The notes under the pieces: model-generated
Told to the model about the DNA's origin: nothing
The model's input: only the letters and a program-made list of their open reading frames with translations
Databases searched by the model: none
Position numbers and translations under genes: made by a program
Assembly (NCBI GenBank): GCA_050116415.1
Contig: JASFOS010000019.1
Span: 1-22,904, forward strand
From: JARRJY01 sp050116415
GTDB lineage: Bacteria > Pseudomonadota > Gammaproteobacteria > UBA6429 > Thiohalophilaceae
Length of the DNA: 22,904 bases
Direction: 5' to 3'
In this document: in pieces, positions 8,224 through 17,182 of the stretch
Layout of the letters: each line of letters begins with the position of its first letter
Numbering within the stretch: the first letter of the stretch is position 1

Positions 8224-11200
8224 GTGTAGGTAATCAACTTGATGCAAATGTTTTAAGCTGGGTGAAATCAGAAATTGACGAAACCCTTGGCCAGGCCCGA
8301 TCTGCGCTCGAGGTATATGTCGATAATCCTGAAGATGAATCTCAGCTACGCTTTTGCCTGAATTATTTGCACCAGGTCCATGGTACCCTACAAATGGTTG
8401 AGCTTTACGGTGCCTCGCTTGCTGCGGAGGAAATGGAACGCCTGACCGAAGCACTGGTGGAAAACAAAGTCGGCAACCGTAATGATGCTTATGAAGTATT
8501 GATCCGTGGTATTTTGCAGTTACCAGACTATCTCGAACAATTACTCAATGGGCAACAGGATATGCCCATGGTGTTGCTGCCATTGCTTAATGATTTACGC
8601 GCGGCGCGTGGCGAGACCTTGCTCTCAGAAAACGCCATGTTCACTCCCGATCTTTCCGTGGAAGCGCCCAGCGCGGATCAGGAACAAAGCGAGGATGAAA
8701 ACAAGCTTGCTCACGAGCTTGGCTTGCCTGGTGAAGATATAGCTGAACTGGCCAAAAAACTTCGTCATCACTATCACCTCGGCCTGTTGGGCTGGTTCCG
8801 TGACAAGGACAGTGATGCCGGCCTGAAACGTATCGCAGATGTGATTAACAAGTTACGTCACGCCACCGATGATAAAGAGGTCAGCCGACTGTTATGGACC
8901 GCCAGTGGCCTGGTGGAAAGCTTGCGTCTCGGTGGCCTGGATCCCAGTGTTTCGGTGAAGTTGCTACTGGGACAACTGGATCGACAGATCAAAAAGATCA
9001 TCGACCAGGGTGTTTATTTATTCAGTGAAAACCCGCCCGAAGAATTACTGAAAAATATTCTCTATTATGTAGCCACCTCCAGTGCCGATGGCGAGCTCAC
9101 GCAACAGATAAAACAGGCGTTTGATCTTGACCACGTACTGCCTGATACCCAGCAACTGGAGCAGGCGCGTGCTGATCTACAGGGACCAAACGTGGCACTG
9201 ATGGATACCGTGTCATCAGTGCTCATGGAAGACCTGACGCGAGTTAAAGATGCGCTTGATATCTTTGTGCGTGCCGAAGAGCCTGATGTATCCGAGCTTT
9301 CGTCGCTATGTGACACGCTTACCCAGATGTCTGATACGCTTGGCATGCTGGGGTTAGGTTTGCAACGCCGTACCATACAGGAACAGATTGAAATTCTTGA
9401 TGCCATGGTCCAGGGAGAACGGCCGGTTGACGAGGTCGCCCTGATGGATATCGCCGCGGCCATGTTATCCATTGAAAACTCGTTGCAGGAAATGGGTAAA
9501 GCGCGTGCCGTCAATGAGCATGCTGAAGTCGAAAGCGATAAATCAGCGACTGAACAACTGCATGGTGCTGAACAGCAGAAGCTCATGCAAACGGTTATTG
9601 AAGAAGTGAAAGTGGACCTGAACAAGGTCAAGGAAGCGATTTCGGATTACAGTCGCAATACCATGAGCCCGGAACTGGTTAGCGAGGTTCCAGGTAGCCT
9701 GGCACAAATCAAGGGTAGTTTGTCAATCCTGTCGCTGGAGCGCGCAGCCGGGTTACTGGAGCAGTGTGCCGGTTTTGTTGACCAGAATATTTTGCAAGCT
9801 GCTACCGCACCGGAGCATACCCAGCTGGAAAACCTGGCCGATTCGATCAGTAGTATTGAATACTACCTCGAGTCACTGGCCGGTAACTGGGGCCAACCTG
9901 AGGCCATTCTGGACGTGGCCGAGCAAAGCCTTGCGCAGCTGAATAGCCAGCCTGCACCAGGCGTCGAGCAGGAACAACAACAGCCAGAAAAAGAAAATAA
10001 AGTGGCTGCTGAAGATGAAGTTGATGATACGGTGGTTGATCTGGAAGTGCCTGATTTATCAGGGGCCAGCAGCGATACCTTGCCTGACCTGTCCATGCTG
10101 GATATCGATGAACCCAGCCTGGAAATGTCAGCAGAATCGATCACCGAAGATGATACGTTGACCAACCTGTCACTGGATGAGCTAAGCGAACCTTCCATAC
10201 AGATTGATGAAGGCGGCGAGGAAGAAGTCATCGAAGCCATGGATGCTGATGCAGGCTTGATGTTCGACGGCTTCGATGAGGCGCCGGAAGAAATTGAAAT
10301 TGCCGATGAACAGCAAGCCGCCGCCAGCAGTGATGAAATTAGCGAGATCAGCCTGGATGAGCAGGTTATCGAGGATGCATCAGAAGAAATTGAAATTGCC
10401 GATGAGTCGTCCATAGCCACCAGCAGTGATGATCTTGCGAACGTCAGTATCGATAACCCGGTTACCGATGAGGCTTCGCATCACGAGATCCAGGCCGAAC
10501 CAATCGCCACTCCCGCAGAAACGGTAGTGGCGCAGGAACATGAAGTCAGTGATGAAATTGATGATGAAATCATCGAGATTTTCCTTGAAGAAGCTGAAGA
10601 AGAATATGCCAATATCCAGCGCCTGTTACCACAGTGGGAGTCAAACCCGGCTAATGAAGAACCATTGACTGAAATGCGCCGTTCCTTTCATACCCTGAAG
10701 GGAAGCGGTCGTCTGGTTGGCGCGGTTGATGTGGGTGAATTTGCCTGGTCATTTGAAAACATGCTGAACAGAGTTATCGATCATACTATCAGTACCAGCC
10801 CAAACCTGTTTGAAGTGCTGCATCGTGGACGTGATGCCCTGCCGGTGCTGTTTGATATGTTTAAGAATCATACCAAGCCTGGCCAGGATGTGCTGACCCT
10901 GATGTCGTATGCCGATGCCTTGAGTAAGGGTGAAGACATTGTTATTGAAGAACCGGAAAAAGAACCGGTTATCCTGGAGCCGGAAGATAGCGGTATCGAA
11001 AGCCAACCTGCCGGGCCGGTTGATATCGATCCGTTGTTACTCGATATCTACCGCAAGGAAGCTGAAACCCATATCACGACTTTGAAAGAATACATTGCCG
11101 ACTGGAAATCCGGTACTGAGCAAACAGCTACGTATGGACTGTTGCGGGCGTTACATACGCTTAATGGTAGTTCGCGAACAGCCGGGGTGCAGTCTTTATC

Positions 11201-14084
11201 CGAGTTATGTGGTGCCTTCGAGGACTATGTAAAGGATATCGAGGGCAAGCCTTTCGGTGAAACGGCATTACAGTTACTTGAACAACTCGTGGAGTTTGTG
11301 ACTCAAACTATAAGCATCCTCGACGTCCCGGGTGCCCAGCTTGCTGATAATGGTAGCCTGTTTAATCAAATCGTTGCGCTTAAAGAGGTTCAGACAAAAG
11401 CTGACGACAGTGGTGTCGAAGAAGATGCCTTTACCATTGAAGTTGACGAGCCCTCCATGGAATCGGAGATAGAGCTTGAAGTTATTGAGGAGCCTGTCGA
11501 AGCAACGATGGATGAAGGTGTGGCAGCAGAGCAGGCGCCGTCGACAACAGAGCCAGAAGCAGAACAACAAACAGCTGCTGAAGACCTGGGTGCTGATTAT
11601 GATGAAGAGCTGCTAGAAATCTTTATTGAAGAAGGCGAGGAGATCCTCGATGAAAGTGATCATACTATTCATCAGTGGATGCAAACGCCGGATGATGCCG
11701 AGCTGGTAGAGGCATTGCAGAGACAACTGCATACCTTGAAAGGTGGTGCACGCATGGCGGGCATCAGTGAAATAGGCGATCTGGGTCACGATATCGAGTC
11801 CATGTTAACAGCCGTGGTTGACGGTCACCTTGCGGTGACAAAAGAGATGCAGACCTTGTTACAACGTGCTCAGGATAGACTGGTCACCATGCTCGAACAG
11901 GTGAAAGAGCATAAACGTCCGCAAGCAGCTACAGACTTGATTACTGAAGTTAACAAAATTATCTCTGGCCCAACTGTTGAAGAAATTCAGGAGTTTGAAG
12001 AATCAGCAGATGATATTTCCGCGATTATTGATATTTCCAACGAAGAAGCCGATATTCAAATCGAGTTACCGGAAGAGCCGGAAACCACCGAACCGGTAAC
12101 CGAGCAAGTCGCCGAAACAGCCGAGCCGGAATCACCTGCAGATAACGTGGTTTCGCTCGAGAAAACAGCTGAGTTACCGGTTGAGCAGGAAACCACGCAA
12201 CCTGCAGAAGAAGCCGACGACGCGGCGCGAGATCGTCGTCAGGGTTCGCGCATCCAGCATGAACAGATTCGTGTTCGTTCTGATTTGCTGGATAACCTGG
12301 TTAACTTTGCCGGTGAGGTCAGCATCTACCGTTCACGCATGGAGCAGCAGACCAATACCTTCCGTTTCAACTTGCAGGAGCTGGATGAAACTATCGATCG
12401 CTTCCGTGAACAGTTACGACAGTTCGAAATCGAGGCAGAGGCGCAAATTCAGTACCGCAAGGAAGACACCCTGGCACAGGGTTACGAGGACTTCGATCCC
12501 CTGGAAATGGACCGCTTTACACAAATGCAACATTTATCACGTGGTATGCTCGAGTCCCTCGGAGACCTGGACAGTCTGCGTAACATTCTTTCTAACATTA
12601 CGCGTGAATCAGAAACTTTACTGGTACAGCAGTCCCGCGTGACGACTGAGTTGCAGGAAGGCCTGATGCGGACACGCATGGTTCAGGTCTCGGGCCAGGC
12701 ACCACGTTTACGCCGGATCGTGCGCCAGGTCAGTGATGAACTGGGTAAACCCGTCGAGTTCCACATGCAGGGCATGGACAATGAACTGGACCGCACTATC
12801 CTGGATCGGGTGATACCCCCCGTTGAACACATGTTACGTAACGCGGTTGCACACGGTATAGAAAAACCTGCACAACGCAAACAGGCTGGAAAATCAGAGA
12901 CGGGTAATATCAATATCTCCTTTGATCGTGAAGGTGGTGAGTTTGTCATACGTATCAGCGATGATGGCATGGGGATTAATCTCGATGCGATCCGTCGTAA
13001 AGCGGTTGAAAAAGGCATGCTCTCGGCAGATGCACAACCCAGTAAGGAAGCCTTGCTGGAGTTGATGATGCAATCCGGTTTTAGTACTGCTGAAGAAGTT
13101 ACCCAGATCGCGGGACGTGGTGTCGGGATGGACGTGGTGAATACCGAGATCAAGCAACTGGGTGGTCACCTGGACATTTCGACCCTGGAAGGTAAAGGCA
13201 CGGTCTTTACGATCTCAATGCCGCTAACCCTGGCAGTTTCCAGGGCATTGATGGTGACAGCCGGTGATGAGACATACGCTATCCCACTGCTCAGTGTTGA
13301 AGGTGTTGAACGCGTCTCCTATGAGCAGCTAACGCAAATGGCCGAGTCGGATGAACCTGTGTACCAGTGGGTGGGTAATGATTATAAATACATGCACCTG
13401 AGTTCAATCATGGGTATGCACCAGCCAATCACCTATGATGAAAACCGCAGTGTGCCAATACTGCTGGTACGAAGTGGTGGATACCGGGCGGCGATCCAGG
13501 TTGATCGCCTGATTGGTAGCCGTGAAATCGTGGTAAAACCAGTGGGACCACAGCTGAGTACGCTGAGAGGGGTATCCGGTGCCACCATCATGGGTGATGG
13601 TAGCGTGGTACTGATTATTGATCCGGTTATCCTGCTGCGCCTGGCGGCCACGGAAAAAGATATCCAGCTTGCCACTGAGATCTCCACCGAAGCGGCTATT
13701 GAAGAGCAGTCTATACCCCAGGTTATGGTGGTGGATGATTCAATTACGGTACGTAAAGTGACCACCCGTTTCCTTGAACGTAACGATATGGCCGTGTCAA
13801 CGGCAAAGGATGGTGTTGATGCGCTGGGACAATTACAGGTTGAAGAAAACAAGCCGGATGTAATTTTACTCGATGTGGAAATGCCAAGAATGGATGGCTT
13901 TGAGTTGGCAACCAATATCCGAAATGATGAACGGATAAAAGATATTCCGATTATCATGATTACCTCGCGTACCGGTGCCAAGCATCGCGACCGGGCAATG
14001 AATATCGGTGTCAATGTTTACCTGGGTAAACCCTATAACGAATCAGAGTTACTGGAGCATATCCACAATCTTACCGGCAAATAA
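8220..14084 (+). CDS. chpA: Multi-phosphotransfer hybrid chemotaxis histidine kinase ChpA
   Basis: Central kinase of the Pil/Chp system, 1954 residues. Three canonical Hpt domains carry His824 (FHTLKGSGRL), His979 (LHTLNGSSRT) and His1171 (LHTLKGGARM). Four older-looking N-terminal units align with them by hand: His51 (LHQVHGTLQM), Trp226 (LWTASGLVES), Thr368 (LTQMSDTLGM) and Ala495 (LAQIKGSLSI). Acidic Asp/Glu-rich linkers separate the blocks (about 580-790). The dimerisation region begins near 1340. The ATPase has an N-box at RNAVAHGIE (Asn1541), then SDDGMG and GRGVGMDVV. A CheW-like domain spans about 1672-1815. The C-terminal receiver has Asp1839/1840, phospho-acceptor Asp1885 and Lys1937, so PilG, PilH and its own receiver can compete for phosphate. 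Pseudomonas ChpA is longer, with eight phosphotransfer sites. No frameshift is seen. Confidence 0.96.
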   Translation: MSVGNQLDANVLSWVKSEIDETLGQARSALEVYVDNPEDESQLRFCLNYLHQVHGTLQMVELYGASLAAEEMERLTEALVENKVGNRNDAYEVLIRGILQLPDYLEQLLNGQQDMPMVLLPLLNDLRAARGETLLSENAMFTPDLSVEAPSADQEQSEDENKLAHELGLPGEDIAELAKKLRHHYHLGLLGWFRDKDSDAGLKRIADVINKLRHATDDKEVSRLLWTASGLVESLRLGGLDPSVSVKLLLGQLDRQIKKIIDQGVYLFSENPPEELLKNILYYVATSSADGELTQQIKQAFDLDHVLPDTQQLEQARADLQGPNVALMDTVSSVLMEDLTRVKDALDIFVRAEEPDVSELSSLCDTLTQMSDTLGMLGLGLQRRTIQEQIEILDAMVQGERPVDEVALMDIAAAMLSIENSLQEMGKARAVNEHAEVESDKSATEQLHGAEQQKLMQTVIEEVKVDLNKVKEAISDYSRNTMSPELVSEVPGSLAQIKGSLSILSLERAAGLLEQCAGFVDQNILQAATAPEHTQLENLADSISSIEYYLESLAGNWGQPEAILDVAEQSLAQLNSQPAPGVEQEQQQPEKENKVAAEDEVDDTVVDLEVPDLSGASSDTLPDLSMLDIDEPSLEMSAESITEDDTLTNLSLDELSEPSIQIDEGGEEEVIEAMDADAGLMFDGFDEAPEEIEIADEQQAAASSDEISEISLDEQVIEDASEEIEIADESSIATSSDDLANVSIDNPVTDEASHHEIQAEPIATPAETVVAQEHEVSDEIDDEIIEIFLEEAEEEYANIQRLLPQWESNPANEEPLTEMRRSFHTLKGSGRLVGAVDVGEFAWSFENMLNRVIDHTISTSPNLFEVLHRGRDALPVLFDMFKNHTKPGQDVLTLMSYADALSKGEDIVIEEPEKEPVILEPEDSGIESQPAGPVDIDPLLLDIYRKEAETHITTLKEYIADWKSGTEQTATYGLLRALHTLNGSSRTAGVQSLSELCGAFEDYVKDIEGKPFGETALQLLEQLVEFVTQTISILDVPGAQLADNGSLFNQIVALKEVQTKADDSGVEEDAFTIEVDEPSMESEIELEVIEEPVEATMDEGVAAEQAPSTTEPEAEQQTAAEDLGADYDEELLEIFIEEGEEILDESDHTIHQWMQTPDDAELVEALQRQLHTLKGGARMAGISEIGDLGHDIESMLTAVVDGHLAVTKEMQTLLQRAQDRLVTMLEQVKEHKRPQAATDLITEVNKIISGPTVEEIQEFEESADDISAIIDISNEEADIQIELPEEPETTEPVTEQVAETAEPESPADNVVSLEKTAELPVEQETTQPAEEADDAARDRRQGSRIQHEQIRVRSDLLDNLVNFAGEVSIYRSRMEQQTNTFRFNLQELDETIDRFREQLRQFEIEAEAQIQYRKEDTLAQGYEDFDPLEMDRFTQMQHLSRGMLESLGDLDSLRNILSNITRESETLLVQQSRVTTELQEGLMRTRMVQVSGQAPRLRRIVRQVSDELGKPVEFHMQGMDNELDRTILDRVIPPVEHMLRNAVAHGIEKPAQRKQAGKSETGNINISFDREGGEFVIRISDDGMGINLDAIRRKAVEKGMLSADAQPSKEALLELMMQSGFSTAEEVTQIAGRGVGMDVVNTEIKQLGGHLDISTLEGKGTVFTISMPLTLAVSRALMVTAGDETYAIPLLSVEGVERVSYEQLTQMAESDEPVYQWVGNDYKYMHLSSIMGMHQPITYDENRSVPILLVRSGGYRAAIQVDRLIGSREIVVKPVGPQLSTLRGVSGATIMGDGSVVLIIDPVILLRLAATEKDIQLATEISTEAAIEEQSIPQVMVVDDSITVRKVTTRFLERNDMAVSTAKDGVDALGQLQVEENKPDVILLDVEMPRMDGFELATNIRNDERIKDIPIIMITSRTGAKHRDRAMNIGVNVYLGKPYNESELLEHIHNLTGK
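10287..10405 (+). repeat. Tandem 96-base duplication in the chpA acidic linker
   Basis: A 23-base sequence encoding EEIEIAD occurs exactly at 10287-10309 and again at 10383-10405. The offset is 96 bases (32 codons), so the reading frame is kept. The rest of the unit is similar but diverged (SSDEISEISLDE versus SSDDLANVSIDN). It looks like a past in-frame tandem duplication lengthening the flexible linker between the N-terminal and canonical Hpt blocks. Confidence 0.7.
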
Positions 14085-14110
14085 AGTGATAGTTGAATAA
14101 AGGGACAGGG

Positions 14111-15154
14111 ATGACATTGCAAGATCCCCCAGTTGCACCAAAGTCCTGGCCATCAACTCAGGATGAGTTTCGTAATGTGCGCATTGCGATCGTGTCTTAT
14201 TCACTAAAACACCGCCAGCATTTGCAGAAGGTGATGGAACATACTGGCCTCAGGGTAGTGATCAATGAGCCAGGGTCAATCAGGCTGCTGGATAAACTGG
14301 ATATTTTTGAAGCAGATGTGATCCTGCTGGATATCGATGAGAACTCTGACCAACAACAGGAATTTTTAACGGCATTACTGGATAAAACATCAACCCCCAT
14401 CATATTTGATGATATTACCGTGTTAAGCCTGTACGAGCCGGCGACGATGGGGAAATGGTATAGCAAGTTACTGAGTAAGATTGCGAATGCAACCGGTAAG
14501 CTTGAATGGGAAGAGCTTGATCTTGACCTGGGGTGTTCGAATATCGTTGAGACGCTCAGTTCGCAATCGGGTCAGAGTCTGCACCAGGACCTGGCGACAA
14601 ACGTCTGGTTGCTGGGTGCATCACTGGGTGGCCCTGATGCGGTAAAACGCTTCCTGGCTGAATTGCCAGTGGATTTACCGGTGGCTTTTGTGCTGGCACA
14701 ACACCTTGGTGAGAACTTTGTTTCACGCCTGGCTGAACAGTTAAATAAAGTGACAGCGCTCAAGGTCATAAACGCACATACCGGCCATGTATTGAGACAT
14801 GGCGAAGTACTGATAGTACCGATCGATCATCGTTTGATGATTAACCCGATAGGTGCAGTGGAATTACTGCCATTATCGGAAAAAACGGCATACAGTCCGT
14901 CCATCAACCTGGTGATGCAGGATTTTGCACAGCGCTACAGGCAACAGGTAAATGCGATTATCTTTAGTGGTATGTGCGATGACGGCGTTTTTGGCGCGCA
15001 ACAGGTCGCCGAACAGGGCGGAGAAGTGTGGGTTCAATCTCCTGATACCTGTGTGGTGAGTTCAATGCCGGAAAGCGTCAACAAGGCAACCACGGTCAGC
15101 TTTACGGGCTCGCCAGAGTTACTGGCCCGTGAACTGATGAAGCGATACATGTAA
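14111..15154 (+). CDS. chpB: CheB-type chemoreceptor methylesterase ChpB
   Basis: Predicted to remove methyl groups from PilJ, opposing PilK. The 347-residue protein has a C-terminal CheB esterase domain with the full catalytic triad: Ser171 in LLGASLGGPDAV, His198 in LAQHLGENFVSR, and Asp290/Asp291 in IIFSGMCDDGVFGAQQVAEQ. The N-terminal part (about 18-130) looks like a degenerate receiver. It keeps an Asp in ILLDIDEN (Asp74), but the acidic pair after strand one is replaced by IAIVSYSLK. ATG 14111 has AAAGGG seven bases upstream; the in-frame TTG at 14093 has no such site. It lies 26 bases after chpA. Confidence 0.92.
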   Translation: MTLQDPPVAPKSWPSTQDEFRNVRIAIVSYSLKHRQHLQKVMEHTGLRVVINEPGSIRLLDKLDIFEADVILLDIDENSDQQQEFLTALLDKTSTPIIFDDITVLSLYEPATMGKWYSKLLSKIANATGKLEWEELDLDLGCSNIVETLSSQSGQSLHQDLATNVWLLGASLGGPDAVKRFLAELPVDLPVAFVLAQHLGENFVSRLAEQLNKVTALKVINAHTGHVLRHGEVLIVPIDHRLMINPIGAVELLPLSEKTAYSPSINLVMQDFAQRYRQQVNAIIFSGMCDDGVFGAQQVAEQGGEVWVQSPDTCVVSSMPESVNKATTVSFTGSPELLARELMKRYM

Positions 15155-15171
15155 ATTAAAGAGATAAGATC

Positions 15172-15690
15172 ATGGCAGACATTACCGATATCAGCATACA
15201 TCGTGCAGGTAAGGACCAAAAGGCCTTGCAGGGTAAGGAATACCAGGCCGTGCATTGCCTGAAAATTCCTTTACACAACAATAGTGCATTACTACCTAAT
15301 GCTGCAGTTGCCGAGGTAATAGCTTTCAATGAACCTGACCCAATCAGCGATGCACCAAGCTGGTTACTGGGTCGCATGCAATGGCGTGACCGACAAGTGC
15401 CACTGGTGTCCCTGGAAGCGGCAGCAGGGAGTGACGTGATTGAAAAAACCGGACCACGTATCGCGGTACTCAACACCCTGAATTCCAATCCCCGCGTACC
15501 GTATATTGCCATCCTGATGCAGGGTATTCCCAGCCTGCTGGTTATCAAGCCAGAAACCCTGAACTGGGATGACGGGAAGACTTCGGAGCAAAGCCAGTCA
15601 GTCTCCGGTTACATCGAGATGGATGGTGATACCACCATGATTCCGAATATCGATAACCTGGAAGAGCGTATCGAAAAACTTCATGTCTAG
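15172..15690 (+). CDS. chpC: CheW-like accessory protein ChpC
   Basis: Second CheW-like protein of the cluster, 172 residues. In Pseudomonas ChpC links additional inputs to the ChpA kinase. The visible CheW-like core includes LLPNAAVAEVIAFNEP, PSWLLGRMQWRDRQVPLVSL and the later strand PRIAVLNTLNS. Its position directly after chpB matches Pseudomonas. The Shine-Dalgarno sequence is AAAGAG before ATG 15172. It is the last gene of the cluster and converges on rsmE with only 12 bases between stop codons, so the transcripts probably overlap at their 3' ends. Confidence 0.9.
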   Translation: MADITDISIHRAGKDQKALQGKEYQAVHCLKIPLHNNSALLPNAAVAEVIAFNEPDPISDAPSWLLGRMQWRDRQVPLVSLEAAAGSDVIEKTGPRIAVLNTLNSNPRVPYIAILMQGIPSLLVIKPETLNWDDGKTSEQSQSVSGYIEMDGDTTMIPNIDNLEERIEKLHV

Positions 15691-15702
15691 TGGCTGGCCG
15701 GG

Positions 15703-16440
15703 CTAGCTGGCCAGATCACCCCACAATACCTGTATCGCACTTATCGCGGTCAATGCTGCGGTTTCGGTACGCAAAATGCGTGGTCCCATCCGTACGGCTG
15801 TGAACCCATGTTGTTTAGCCGCCGATATCTCCTGTTGACTCAGGCCACCCTCGGGTCCGATCAGGATCAACACCGCCTTGCCTGGCACCGGGAGTTGTTT
15901 CAGGTTTTGCTCAGCGTAAGGACTGAGTGTCAGTTTCAGGTCGGTTTCGGGTAACAGGCTCATATGTTTGCGAATATCAACCGGCTTATGCAGAACCGGT
16001 ATCCGGTTACGCCCGCACTGTTCACAGGCGCTGATAATGATGCCTTGCCAGTGTTGTAACCGTTTTGCTTCACGCTTCGCATCAAGGTTGACCACGCAAC
16101 GTTCTGAATAAACCGGGGTGATCTCCGTCACGCCCAGTTCGACGGCTTTTTGAATCGCGAAATCCATGCGCTCACCCTTTGAAATACCCAGGGCCAGGTG
16201 AACAGCCAGGCTCGACTCGCTGTCGTTATCGAGAAATTGCTCGATGTGAGCAACAGCCTGCTTCTTGCTGACCTCGATCAGCGAGGCGGGATATTCGCCA
16301 GCGATGCCATTAAACAGGATGATCTGATCATCAACACGCAGGCGTAATACCTTGATGGCATGTTGAAAGGCAGGTTCATCAAGTTGAATGCTGTCACCTG
16401 TCGATAGCGGTTTGTCGATATAAATACGGGGTATGCGCAT
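15703..16440 (-). CDS. rsmE: 16S rRNA (uracil-1498-N3)-methyltransferase RsmE
   Basis: SAM-dependent enzyme that methylates U1498 of 16S rRNA in the 30S subunit. The 245-residue length is typical. It starts MRIPRIYIDKPL, a PUA-like N-terminal domain with the conserved HAIKVLRLRVDDQI. The C-terminal SPOUT knot is marked by LILIGPEGGLSQQEI and RMGPRILRTETAALTAI, the cofactor-binding loops. An upstream in-frame TTG at 16476 would add 12 residues absent from the family and lacks a ribosome site, so ATG 16440 is preferred. In other genomes rsmE often neighbours gshB or metK; here it sits between the pil cluster and orphan genes. Confidence 0.95.
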   Translation of the reverse strand: MRIPRIYIDKPLSTGDSIQLDEPAFQHAIKVLRLRVDDQIILFNGIAGEYPASLIEVSKKQAVAHIEQFLDNDSESSLAVHLALGISKGERMDFAIQKAVELGVTEITPVYSERCVVNLDAKREAKRLQHWQGIIISACEQCGRNRIPVLHKPVDIRKHMSLLPETDLKLTLSPYAEQNLKQLPVPGKAVLILIGPEGGLSQQEISAAKQHGFTAVRMGPRILRTETAALTAISAIQVLWGDLAS

Positions 16441-16527
16441 AAAACGAAGATTACGGAAAACGATATCGCTAAACAAGCGGAATTTTCCTGTTTGCTAACA
16501 GGCAAGATATAAAAAGGTAGAAGGAGT

Positions 16528-16547
16528 GGGGCCAGTTGCCTGGCCCC
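16528..16547 (-). terminator. Stem-loop after the duplicated-module lipoprotein gene
   Basis: Perfect 8-bp stem GGGGCCAG / CTGGCCCC with a four-base loop, 12 bases after the stop codon of the minus-strand lipoprotein gene. The downstream minus strand is pyrimidine-rich (ACTCCTTCTACCTTTTT), but the run of T is late, so termination may be partial. It separates this gene from rsmE. Confidence 0.6.
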
Positions 16548-16559
16548 TTGTATTCATGC

Positions 16560-17102
16560 TTACAGGTTGTTCCTGGTTTTGAAAGTATTAATCAGTGCCA
16601 GAGGCTTTTTCTTCTTGGTTTTCTTGTTAAGTACGTAGAAAACGGTTTCATTTTTTGGCCCTGACCCAACTTCCATATAGAAATAATTAGGATGACCAAA
16701 TTGACGTACGGGTTGCATATCCTTGAAGTCACTAAACACATAAATACGGCCGTGCTTCCTGATTTCACCGTAGAATTGTTGAGCTGAGGTTGATTTTCCT
16801 TCGTAGAGTTCTATTGCCGGAATGCCACTACGTTTCTTTTTATCTTTTTTGGCAAGGCCAAACACCATGGTTTCCCGGTTCGGACCTTTGGCGACCTTGA
16901 TGAGGCGATAAGGGGTTTCACCAAGTTTCAGGTAATCCTGGTACATTTCTCGGTCATAAAATACATGAATACGACCCTCTTCATGTACTTCATAAATTTC
17001 CTTAACAGTATCTGCCTGTTTTGCTGTCGGTGAACCAGCGCATCCACCAAGTGTTATCATTGTGATTGCAACCGCAATCATTTTAAATATCTGGTTTTTC
17101 AT
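16560..17102 (-). CDS. Lipoprotein of unknown function with two tandem copies of one module
   Basis: I do not recognise a named family. The 180-residue product has a lipoprotein signal peptide ending TLGGC (Cys21), so it should be anchored in an envelope membrane. The mature part is two copies of a module of about 58 residues, at 42-100 and 117-174. Shared features are EGRIHVFYD / HGRIYVFSD, then a Gly-x-Pro-Tyr-like turn (LGETPY / FGHPNY), then VAKGPNRET / VGSGPKNET, then a lysine-rich turn (KKDKKKR / KKTKKKK) and a closing hydrophobic strand. This suggests two similar small beta-rich domains. Shine-Dalgarno GAGGAA lies before ATG 17102. The gene downstream of it is rsmE, behind a stem-loop. 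Confidence 0.8.
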   Translation of the reverse strand: MKNQIFKMIAVAITMITLGGCAGSPTAKQADTVKEIYEVHEEGRIHVFYDREMYQDYLKLGETPYRLIKVAKGPNRETMVFGLAKKDKKKRSGIPAIELYEGKSTSAQQFYGEIRKHGRIYVFSDFKDMQPVRQFGHPNYFYMEVGSGPKNETVFYVLNKKTKKKKPLALINTFKTRNNL

Positions 17103-17115
17103 GGTTTGTTCCTCG

Positions 17116-17139
17116 GTATTTTCGAAAAACAGAAAATAC
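17116..17139 (-). repeat. Leader inverted repeat before the lipoprotein gene
   Basis: Perfect 8-bp arms GTATTTTC (17116-17123) and GAAAATAC (17132-17139) with an eight-base loop. It ends two bases before the GAGGAAC ribosome site of the gene starting at 17102. In RNA it would form an AU-rich hairpin beside the Shine-Dalgarno sequence. It may be a regulatory hairpin or a protein-binding site. Confidence 0.45.
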
Positions 17140-17182
17140 GGGACCTATGTTGCGGTTTGATTACACTTTCATGACGGGATGA

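Noticed and set aside
9065..10420. Long minus-strand open frames inside chpA (about 185 residues each)
   Set aside because: Serine-rich, low-complexity translations opposite acidic-rich chpA codons, without ribosome sites. Shadow frames.
15694..15714. Stem CTGGCC / GGCCAG between chpC and rsmE as a bidirectional terminator
   Set aside because: Six-bp stem overlapping the rsmE stop region, with no T run on either strand.
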